A stretch of 64,000 nucleotides of DNA from Neelides folsomi (Eukaryota; Arthropoda; Collembola; Neelipleona; Neelidae), in the NCBI GenBank assembly GCA_034687125.1, contig JAQGBZ010000283.1, forward strand, positions 1 through 64,000. Reading direction: 5' to 3'. The notes beneath the pieces are model-generated. The model was not told the DNA's origin. It was given only the letters and a program-made list of their open reading frames with translations, and searched no databases. Positions 53,121 through 64,000 of the stretch are shown here, piece after piece. The position numbers and the translations under genes were made by a program. Numbering within the stretch: the stretch's first letter is position 1; every line of letters starts with the position of its first letter.

Positions 53121-56100
53121 TTTAGTGTCTTAATTTCCTTTTGCGAAACGAGTGAATTATTTATTTATTAAGGAATTAAGTGAATTGAAGAGGTTTAAAA
53201 AAAATCGTTGTTGACATAATTTATCTGAGGGCGTTATTTAGTAAAGACAGTTTTAAAAGTATTTGTTTTTACCAAATCATCCCAATTCCAAAAGCCTGGC
53301 CATTAATTTCAAAATGGGGTATTTGAGTCAGAGGGGAACTAAGATTGAGAAATGGGTGAAAGATAGAGGAAAATACCTGTGAGTTTTATCCTGAAAAGTT
53401 TGTAGTTTATTTCCGCTGCAGAACTTGTCGGTTCATGGTGCGAGGAAGGAAGGAACGTTGAGAACGTGATGAATTTCAACCTCCTTTTAAACGCTCTCCT
53501 GCAAGGTAATAAAATCCGATTGATTCGCCAATTTGTCATCCAGAGAAATTTATGCTTAGGGAAGGGGAGGAAACGGAAAAACTTTGGCGCTCCACATTTG
53601 AATCTTGATTCATTGCCTTCCAGATTTTAACCTTGTTACCTCTCCGATAAATGAGGCTCAAAAGTGGACACCCTCAACTTTCCCTCTTTTTATCTCTCCG
53701 GAGGTTTGAAAAGGGAAAATCTGGGAAGTCAACATGCTCATGGAACGGTAAGGAAGACAAAGTGGGACTCCAAAGACGCGACTCTATCTTAATACTCACA
53801 AAAACTCACACTCAAATCCTATAATCCAAATACACAATCACAAACTCTTAAGCCCATAAATAAATTCTACTTACAAACTATTCCTAATAAATCTTACTTT
53901 GATAAAAATAAGAAAAATCAGATAAAAATATATAAAATGGACAAATTCACAAAAAAAACATTTTTAAAAATCTTTTAAAAATTTTATTGGAAAATAAAAG
54001 TTCAGAAACCAGGATTTTTTTATAAATTCCATTTCCACTTTATAAAAATAAAATTTAAGAGGTTTTTACGTTTCGTTAAAAATAATATAGGTAAGTATTT
54101 AAATATTTAAAAAAATCTTTTAATTGTTTAGTGAAAATCTATTTATTTTATTGAATTTTTAGATTTTTTTTAGATTGTTCCAATATTTATGAAGATGACA
54201 AATGCAATTAAAATAATCCAAATTAATGTGAGAGTGAATGGGCTGAATGGGAGATTACATTTTTGTAATGTATATGGGCAACGTGTAAAGCTTGTTGTAA
54301 AAGGATTTAATAATGTAAAATGGGTAATCCTATAAGCCTCATTAAATCACATATGGCTCCACGTATAAATTGCATCCTTTTATTGTGAACCGGGAAGTTT
54401 GAGCTGAGTGCATCGCGTAACAAATAAAACATGTGGATGAGTTCACTCGGGCCCATTTGGATATTCGAAGATCGGGCGAAGAGGTCTCCATTGTGCATGA
54501 TTCATAAGCCCCCGCCTCCCTCACTCCCGAGATACATAATACATGTGTTAAGAGAAAAGTTTTTGGCACTTTTGGAAATTGATGAGACCCACATTTACAT
54601 TTTCACATCTCCCAAGAATTCCTCTGATTTCAACCCCTCGTTTCCTTAAATCATTAATGAAACTTTCCTTCTCTCGTTAAAAGCCACGTTTTAATAAAAA
54701 TAAATTCAAAAACTTTCTAATGATTCAACCTTTTTAAATATTTATTTAAACCGCCAATTTCAAATTTCCATGTAAAATATTTCACCCACCAATTTCAAAT
54801 CATTAAACACTCGTATAATAAATACATTTACTATATTTTAAATATATAGTACAATATGCCATATGTGTACTTATGGCACACTGTATATTATTTATATGTT
54901 TAAAAAGTCTGTTTAATATTGTTTCTTTTTGTGATTGTACTAATTGAGTTTAGATAAATTTGATAAGTTTGTTCTATTTTTTATGTAGAATTATTCGCTC
55001 TATTTGGCCTAAATGATTTATTGGGTAAAAAACAGGTCGTTTAATTAAAAAGCTTATTTATGTCCCTTCGCCCGCAATTACGTGGGAATCCATTTCAATT
55101 TACCCGATTATTTTTTCGTATCGGTGGGCGCAGTGCGAAGCTCCATCAGCAGTTTTTTTCCTTTGAGGTCCACAGTGGGAGTCGCTTCCTCATCGCCGCT
55201 GCTCCCCTCGTAAATCTTTTCACTTCGCCCTTCCCAATTTATTTTTTACCCTCTCGCGAACCTACACATCTCATCACGTTTCATTTTACGCTCCTTCGGT
55301 CTCAACTCTAATGAGAAGGCCCAGAGAGAAATTTGAATCAATTCCAGTCCTATTTAACGTCATCATCCGCATTATCTCCAAAAGCTTTCCACCATACAAC
55401 ACTCTGGCCATTGTGGTTGGAGCTTATATAACAAAAAATGAAATTCAATCTTTCCACAGTTTGAACCGCAAATTGAAATAGAAGATTTGAATTTCGGGCT
55501 TAGAAAACTATGCTCTATTTAAGATAGTTTATCCGAATATTGATTGAAGCAAATAATGAAATTCAGTCTTTAAATTCCAAACGGTTGCACTTTTTTAAAT
55601 TTAAAATATGGCGGGTATTTTAATTCAGTTATGAATTAATTTATAATATATTATTCATATTTTAAAGTCATAATTTATTGTAATTCATAATTTTAAATTA
55701 AAATTTAATCTAAAATGCTGAATAGCAGAATTATTATTATGATAAAAAATCTTATTTAAGCTTCAGTTCAGTTTGGTTCGGACATTTGACAGAGATAAAT
55801 TTCCCAATTTTTAAATCAAGAGCCACTGGAGCTTTTCTATCTCAAATGGTCTTTGAGTCATCTGAGGGTTGAAGTTATAAATGCTGGTATGAGTCGTATA
55901 TGTATGAGAATGGTCGGAGAGTAATTCCTTAAAATTCCTAATCGAATCCGAATCGGATCATTCCACGTTCCAGTCGAATAGCTCCGATCCCACCCATTGT
56001 TCAAATCCTCGACGCTCCACTTGTCAAGTCAGTAAAAGTGAGTCACTCCATTCAGACCCCCAATCTCCCATTTCATACACGGAACAATAAGTCAATTTTA

Positions 56101-59092
56101 TGTATACGGGATCTCTTTGGTCTGACTGAATCTAACCCTAGATGTACAATTAAGGCCATGTCATGAAGATTATACGAGGAGGTTATATTTATATGTACAC
56201 ATTTCATTCCACTCTTCCATGAAATGAGTCTGGGAATTGGCTTGTGAATAAATAGAACTATAAATGCATAACACAATCTTACAATTTGCCTCGAGAAATC
56301 CCTCAGATTAAATTCACACCCTCCGACTTTCCTCATTTCCAAAATTCCACTTCAAAATGCATCCTAAATAATAAAGACACATTGCACACTTAATAAACAC
56401 CAAAACCCGTTTCATACCCGTTTCTTAAATTCCTCCATAAAATGTCATTTTGTCATTTTAATCCAAATTTCAATTTTAAATATTCTGGCTCATGTAAATG
56501 TCTTTTCAGTCATTGACTCAGAAGACAAATGGGAATCCATATAAAATACTATCTACAGATATTCTGTATACCTAACTATAACTACATATATTGATTCATG
56601 TAGTGAATACTTAAAATGTTATAAATATAAAGAGATTCTTACAGTTATACTTGCCTTTAGCTTATAGGTGTAATAGAGCAATATGGTGAAATTGGAAATG
56701 CATTGAGTGGAGAAAAGGAGGATTGTTATTGTTATTTTGTGAATTGAAAGTGGAATTTGAAATCCGTTCGGAAATTCCTGTTCTTCAATATGCAAGGATA
56801 ATTTATCCTGCCCTGTCAACGGGACGAAATAAAGTAGAGGAGAGAATCAACTCCTCATTTCGTTCCTTATCTTCCGGGATCCAGGAAGGCGGGAAGGACA
56901 ATAAATTGAGGATAATGGCCAATTCCTATCTATTCCTACACACTCTACATTTCATACATACATAATTCGGAAGGGTGATGTTTGGTTAGAATACCCGGGA
57001 CAATCTTCGACCCTCCCTCATCATTATTTATACATCTATAGAGATGATCTCGGTGAGATGTCGCCATGTCGGGGAATTCCATTTACATTCGAAACTCACC
57101 GCCAACTCTCCCATTAACAATTCTTATCGTGACATTTTAACTCTTAATGCACATTTGTTCAAACATTTGTACATTTCTACTTGCACAAAATTCATACAGA
57201 ACACTATCGAGATATTGATTATATTACATTAATGCATTTGTTAAATCGTGCATGGATAAAGGTTTATTGTAAGCTGCTGAGTTGTGAAACTCAAAACCAC
57301 AATTGTCCATGCGGGATTTTTAAATTGGATGAAAAAACGGAAACTAAAGGTATGAATGTCTACGGTGTAAATGGGTTGATTGTGAAGAGAGGGAGGAGTA
57401 ATTGATTAAACTTAACCCTTTTGTATATGGGGGATCCATTCATATGGACGGCAGATGTAAGTGAGGGAAATTTTCATCGGGTCGGTCGGATTGAGTTGAA
57501 TTGAATGCCCATCGCCCCTCCCTTATTAATCTCACTCCGCAAGAATGAAAAAGACAAAAGGGAAAGGTTCGAATCCAACTCCCCAATACAAAACTACCAA
57601 TTTATTCCCCTTGTCCTCCCCAGATGTTCAACTCTATGAATATCCCTCGGACACCAAGACACTCAGATTTCACTAAAATTCACTACGAATATACATACAT
57701 AAATATACCTACAATATCTTCCCCAAATGATATAAATTCTATACTGTATTCGTACATATAAAATATATATCTATTTGTATTCTGTTCAATATAATTCATC
57801 TACCTATACCGCATTTGTATGAATGGATCTCATGTGAAGATTCTCCCTTTCTCCGATTCTTTCAATGTTGAATTGAGTCTGAGTGGAGCTGTGAGGGAAA
57901 AGAAGGGAAATCCAATCGAGTGACTCAGGTTTTGGAATAAGCTGACAGTGACGCGATGAACAAGATGAACCTCTGTATGTTGAATCCATATGTTGGACGA
58001 ATGTTGACTGTATGTTGGCTGTGTATGGTGCTTTCTAATCTTTCCTCATCATCCCCATCTTTCACACACGAGGGAGGAATGATGCGTGACGGCGGTAACG
58101 AAGGTCCTCAATGGCCCCGACCGCCTGCCGCACAATAAAAATCCCCCGAAAAAATAATCAACTCCGGATCATTTTTCCAAGTACCAGAACCGTCCGTATA
58201 CAATTGACTCATAATGATCGGCGGCTGTGTGGAGGGAAGACAGAGATAAACTGCACACGTCCAAGAAGAAAAGATTTGAATTAACGTAAAATATTCATCT
58301 CCTATACATATCCCATATTTTCATATATTTCATATATCATTTATATTCTTATCATTATGTCTTCTTTATAACATTTATACAATGTAAAGAATAAAAGTAC
58401 ACATATGGTATAAAGGAAATTACTTGGTATATGCACATGAATATTATATGCATGAATGACGTTTATATTGTCGAGTCTAAATAAATATTATTATGATTGA
58501 AAGCCGGTTGGGTCTTTAAGGAGGAGGTCGTTAGTTCAATAAACTAATTTTTGATTAGCGAGAGAGTCAATTAGACACAGTGGGTGTGTAAATAGGGGAC
58601 TCACCATGTTACAAAGTAACAATTTCCCCACTCCTCTCAATTTCTATCAAGTTCTCTCTCCGGTCGCATAATTCTACAATATTCTATTCTAAATTCTAGC
58701 TCTGTTATATATTAAGTTTTATACTAACTAAGCATTTGTATTTATAGTGTAGTTGTATATGTAGCCAATTCAAACCCAAGTTGACTGTGAGTTGAGTGAC
58801 GTTGGGGTAAATGTGTGGGGAGAAGGAAGGTCTTTTGTCCACCGTTCTCTTCATCAAACCTCTCAATTCTCCTCATTCATCCGGAAAAGAGCGGAGGGCA
58901 AAGAGGTCAATTGATGAATGGAATTGAGTCGAGGGCTTCTTTGGCTGTTCAATCAATGAACAAATTTCAGGACCTTTTTAATGTACACAAGTTCATAAAA
59001 CCCTCATAGGAATCATACGATTCACCTTTGTGAAAATAAGCCCATTGTGGTTCTGATATATCACTATGAATATATTTTCTGAAGTTAAAATG

Positions 59093-59130
59093 GTATAGCC
59101 ATATATGTAAATATATGGTTTAGCTATATG
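59093..59130. other. inverted repeat around CCATATAT / ATATATGG
   Basis: CCATATAT and ATATATGG face each other across GTAA. Outer TATAG/CTATA arms are slightly offset. No function is assigned. Confidence 0.45.
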
Positions 59131-60433
59131 CGAATCCTTGGGAAATGAATAAAAGGACAAAGGGGCAGGTGAGGGAATTCTTTTTTCCGCACAACGATGA
59201 ATTTCAACAGCCTTTTTAAGGGATCTTCACAAATTAAATGCATTCATTGTCAGCTCCCCATTTGCATCCCTTTTGAGCCAAAGCCCCTTTGAATTTTAAT
59301 TCAAAAGGATCAAGGAATTAACCTCACGGTTGGAATGAGGTTAAAAGCTGAAATGTTTTAAAATTCTTCTTTTTTACAAATTTCCCTTTCTATTGTTTAA
59401 GTAATAAGCAGCAAATTTTTACGGAACAGTTTTATAAAGTGAAAAAATGAAGTTTTACTGTTCTTCTTCAATATACTTCTAATAGGAGTTTTAGTAGGAC
59501 AACCTTCAACAATTTGAACATGGAAATATGAAAGAGCACGAAATAATAAAAAGTTATAAAAGAAGAATTAAAAGTAAAAAGGAAACGTAAAACATTAAAT
59601 TCCTATGGCTTTTCTCCTTTTATATTCTATTGAATCCAAGGGGTTGAGCGGGGCAGCGAAGAGTCAAAGAACTTGACGCATAAAAACGGAATGAGTTGGG
59701 TAATTAATTGCAATACTCTTCCAGGCTCCCCAAGTCCCCATGCATAAATACCTGGATTAAAAATGGGCTGAATGGGGAAGTTAATGCACGAGCATGGAGA
59801 TTAAAAAGGAATAAAGTGAATTTCTTTATTGTGTGTTGAGGAGTTTGACAGGGGAGCAAATAGAAAATGCAACCAACGGGGTCCCCCCATTGTAATAAAC
59901 TCAAACCCAAGTTGAATATTTGATGAAAGCGAAGGCGACGAAGAAAATTCACTTTCTCGGCCTTTGTATCTCACCCTATGGACAAGGTGCAGCAAGGTAG
60001 AGCTGAAAGCTTCCTCATTATGCCGTTTCACTCCATGTGCCTATTTAACCTATTTGTATAATGTTGGATGACTTTCCTTATGAACCCTCGAGGTTGAAAG
60101 TGATTTAATGCAAATAATCAAAAATGAACTTTGCTCCATTTTCCATATGCAAATTAATGTAGGTAATAAACAGTAATAACCCAAATAACAATAAAATAAT
60201 AGGCAGCATTATAAGCAATAATGAATGAAGATAAATCCTTGGTGTAATTAAAGTTGGAAAATTATTCAAAGATTATTCATATATTGTTCAATGATTATTC
60301 AATGATAATTTCTCTTGAGGAACAATTAACAATTAAAGAGAAGTGTATAAGATATAATAGAATATTCTTGATTAGCATACATTACCTATATAGATATTAT
60401 GTATGTAATATACATAGTTAACAAGTAATAGAG

Positions 60434-60516
60434 AAATGTATTACTTATAAAGAAAGTATCATGTATTATATCATTTACAAAGAAAGGCTTTGTAAATGTA
60501 TTATTTATAAAGAAAA
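60434..60516. repeat. 23-base direct repeat, 60 bases apart
   Basis: Two near-identical copies of AAATGTATTACTTATAAAGA plus AAG lie at 60434-60456 and 60494-60516, with a shorter related piece (TTTACAAAGAAAGG) between. This suggests a 60-base duplication that has since drifted. Confidence 0.7.
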
Positions 60517-63500
60517 GAATAATGAGTAGAAAGTCATTGTCGAGAAAATGATTGTGAAATGAAGTAGGTAAATGAAGTAGCGAAATGAAGGTTGTAATTT
60601 GAAGCAACTTACAGTGAAGGAAGGTATTGAAGTAGGGAATTAAACGCCTACTCTCTCGCTTTCTCCATCCTTCCCAATGGTTCCCAAATGACAGTGATTG
60701 GGAGTTTGGGTAGCGGAACTTCATTTCCATTGTTCGCGTGTGGTTGAAAGAACTTCCTCCCAAATGACTCAAACGAGGAACCCACGCAGGAAAAGAAGGC
60801 TGATGGATGGAGGGAAGATCTCAGGGCTCATTAAGAAATTGACTCTCCCCGTCTTCCCTCATTAAGAACATAAAAGGAAATGATAAGATCCCAACAAAGC
60901 TCCAAATAACCCTCCATTACACATTCACTTACAACTTTACTTCCTCCACCTTTCATCTCAAAATAATTAATAATTAAAGTCAAGACTCAACCACTCTCTT
61001 ATTAAATTCCTAAACAGGGGAATTACATAGAACAATAACTAGAATTTTCTATATTAAAATATCATTCTGTAATATCAAATATTCAAATTGTCATTTCTTG
61101 TATATTTTTGAACGTCCCAGACACTTTATAATCTTTTGTTTAATTTATTATTATTTTATTATAAATAATACTTTTGTAACAGTAATATTTATCTTGTCTA
61201 AAAGGACAGTAAATACACGATGCATAAAACTAACTGTTAGTTAAACATTTTTATCAAAATTTTTGCGTCTTCATCCTGTTTTTTCAAAAATCATAATTTA
61301 ACGGAATTTTTTGTTAGTCATAAATTTATGTCAATGACTAAATAAACAAGAGATAAATTTTAATCTTGGAAAGAATTTTGCCCAAAATTAAAATAATAAA
61401 AAGAGTCATAAAGGATTTATTTTTATCCTTTTTATCATAAATTCATAATGGATAAGATAATAAGAGTTTTTTATGCTCAACAATTTGGAAAATTTGCCAG
61501 AACTTTCAACGCGGTTGTCCAACGGAGGAATTCGGATAAGTGAAAAGTGAAACGGAATCCTTTTGGTGAAATCTTAGTGGGGAAGTTTGAGGAGAATTGT
61601 TTAAGAAACTCTGCCTTTCTTCTTTCCCATTCCTTCCACCTTCCACTCACATGAACTTTTTCCTATCCAAAACTCATTTGAGAACATTTGAGATTTGAGA
61701 ACATGGGGAGACACAGAGAGAAGAAATAAGGAGAGATGTTGAGAGATTTGAGATGGACGCGGTTGAAGATATTTAAGATATATAACCAAGATATGCATAT
61801 AAAATATATAGAGAAATGTCTGAGGAATCTCCACTAACTAAATATAGGTTCCCCTCTAAGAAAACAATGGAGATCGAGTTACCAGACTTGTGGACCCGAT
61901 GAGCACAACATTACACTCCTGCTTATTTACTCATTAAAAGCCCTGAGTTGAAGGAGCACCCGCGGGCATTTCGGGATATAAACGCCTCCACTTCACTCCC
62001 GCAACACGCCCTTTCAAATATCATTCCATTTTAATTATATGCAACTCCCTTCCAACTCCTAACGATCCCGAGAATCCAACCTTTGTCAACTTTGTTATGT
62101 CTTCTGTCTGTCTGCTAAAATAATGAGTCCCCATTCAAATATTCACGATTCAATAGTAGAAAAGAATTGAGCAGAATTCTTAAAAATAAGGATTCCTTAA
62201 AAGAGAATTTTCTTTTGAAATGAAAGAAATAATTTAATGGAGTTGATGATGGAAGTTAATATACTAAACTTATATTGGATTAATATACAGAATAAAATAA
62301 ATGAATATACAGAGATATATGATATGTCAATATAGGAAAAGTTGGTATTATAAAAAATTATAAGTAGTTATGATTCTGGTTAATATTAAAGAAATGATTG
62401 AATGAATGAAAAAGGATAAAAAAGAAATGCAAGTTGTTTACATAATTGAGGATTTTCCTTATCGCTTTCTAATGGTCTGCAATCCATCTTCATAAATCAA
62501 CGTTGGCGCATTGAGAACTGAAGGTTTACATTTATTCATGTCTGTCTCTTGGAGATCTCTTAATGTTCTTTCCCATCCACACGTTCACTTCCGATTCCTC
62601 TTTGACAGATTGCTCCTTCACAAATCCACTTTACCTGATCTACGCATTCCATGGGAAAATATTATTTTTTACACCCAAAAATGATTTAAAAGCTTTCATA
62701 ATCCACAAAATGATCTATGCCTTGAAAACTTACTAAACTAAAAACATTTTTACATTATTAAAACATCAATTCATAATTCATCTGTCTCATATGAAAAACG
62801 TAAGTTTAATACATTTTACAATACAAATAATATACATACTAAAACATAGAGTACATGATACATAACACGAGTATATACCTGTACAGTATGTATTTTACTT
62901 ACATACAAGATATGTACAGAATATTTATTGTGAAAGTCAAATATATAATTTACTATTAAAAATATTGAGAAATTTTGATCAAATTAAAAATAAAGATTGA
63001 AAAACAGCAGGAAAAAATGATATACAACCCAAAATAAAACTTTGAAGCATTGTGGAAGAATTCTTCAAAGAGGATTGCCGGATTCAATGGATGATGTATG
63101 AGGACCAGATTTACACATATCCCTTATAAATTCCCATATCCATGTATCCATACAAACCATATTGGAGGAATATCCTTATATTATACATATAAAAGCATTA
63201 AGCCTTTCTATACAGAGTCTCTTAGGAGAGAGTATTATGTTATAATAAAGGAAAATATAGTCACAAGATGAAGTTCAATTCTTTCAAAGAGAAATATTGT
63301 AGAGAAGAATCCATATATCAAATTGAAGTATCTCCCAACCCGCGTCTTTGAATATATCCTTAAAATACTCCCCATCGATTCTCCTTATTCCCTCCCCATG
63401 AATATATTCATTTTCTTATTGTCATAAGATTGAAGGTAAATCCGCTCAACTTCTCTTTTCTTCTCCACTTCAAAGGTTCCAATGAAAAAATATTGACCAG

Positions 63501-64000
63501 AGGTAAAATTACAATTCGTGAATCAATTTAATCAATTTATACAAAATAATATAAAAGTTTTGTATTTACTCTTGTAAAAATATTTATAATTTTATTTGTA
63601 TGCTTACCTTTACAATTTCCAATGTTTCAAAAATGGACCCAATTCCCACTTTTTCAAAATATAGATTAAATTGACAATTTAATATTGATGTGAGTTGTGA
63701 GTTTAAAGGTTCTTCTTCTATATCAATATATGAGTATAAAAGAGAGAATGGATTGGGTGGGGGATTGAAGGTAACATTTCTCTTAAGACGTTTCTTCTCC
63801 CTCAAATGGACATGTCGTAAACCTCAATTCCTCCTTGTGACATTTAAGGCGTAATTCCCTCCTTTTAAAGGACAAGGGAAGGATAATGTTATTAATGGAA
63901 TCCAAACATCCAATTCCTCTTACACTTTAAATGGGGGAAAATGTCCCTTAAAAAACCAACTACTAGAAAAACTGTAAAAAACTCCAAAGCGGAATTGAAA

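Larger units (their letters stand above)
38937..64000. other. 25-kb stretch without a supportable gene; likely 5' untranslated intron and/or upstream region of Semaphorin-1A
   Basis: The texture is the same as in intron 1: polypurine/polypyrimidine DNA alternating with TAC/GTA/ATA-rich blocks, for example 45650-45990, 49790-50180, 52200-52480, 57670-57800 and 62800-62960. Open frames here are short and unrelated to known families. Together with the acceptor just before the start codon, this suggests a long leading intron, but the first exon and promoter were not located. Part or all of the stretch could equally be intergenic. Confidence 0.45.

Noticed and set aside
57561-57585. GGTTCGAATCC, a perfect-looking tRNA B-box
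   Set aside because: The flanking bases cannot form a T-stem and no A-box or acceptor stem is found at the right distance upstream.
60386-60772. 128-codon minus-strand frame with hydrophobic repeats
   Set aside because: It is largely translation of an AT-rich duplicated stretch and has no homolog-like features.
1-64000. Retroviral or Polinton-type remains
   Set aside because: No protease, integrase, capsid-like or envelope-like stretch and no long terminal repeats were seen; the only transposon piece recognised is the LINE fragment at 5.3-5.8 kb.

Overview
The window looks like nuclear DNA of an arthropod, and a springtail (Collembola) is my best guess. The evidence is AT-rich DNA, short GT-AG introns in most genes beside one very long intron, a class-1 semaphorin, a 411-residue gustatory-receptor-like seven-helix protein of the divergent type springtails carry in large numbers, and relics of an ionotropic receptor and a peptide-type GPCR. 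The species is not determinable by eye.

Layout. 1-8.5 kb is a small gene neighbourhood in very AT-rich DNA. It holds a broken ionotropic-receptor copy (minus, 0.6-1.7 kb), an intact three-exon gene for an unrecognised 361-residue one-helix membrane protein (minus, 2.25-3.63 kb), the 3' end of a non-LTR retrotransposon (5.3-5.8 kb), and an intact three-exon chemoreceptor gene (plus, 7.04-8.47 kb). 8.9-10.9 kb holds a cluster of GGCAACTGCC motifs in both orientations, a 44-bp tandem repeat, and a decayed rhodopsin-type GPCR that runs into that repeat.

From 13.66 kb to at least 38.93 kb the minus strand carries one large gene, Semaphorin-1A. Nine coding exons join with GT-AG introns and consistent phases into 820 codons (819 residues plus stop): signal peptide, sema domain, PSI domain, one membrane helix and a cytoplasmic tail. 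Exon 1 encodes only the signal peptide and the mature N-terminus. It is separated from exon 2 by a 20.6-kb intron. A good splice acceptor just upstream of the ATG suggests that much or all of 38.94-64 kb is a second large intron inside the 5' untranslated region, with the promoter inside that stretch or beyond the window.

No other gene is supportable between 18.2 and 64 kb; the many short open frames there have no protein character. The stretch has its own texture. Polypurine/polypyrimidine DNA, with A-tracts in places phased at about 9-10 bp, alternates every one to two kb with blocks rich in alternating TAC/GTA/ATA steps. That texture, starting near the large intron of the semaphorin gene and absent from the first 13 kb, is the most unusual thing in the window. 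The phased A-tracts resemble the periodic A/T clusters known from nematode introns.
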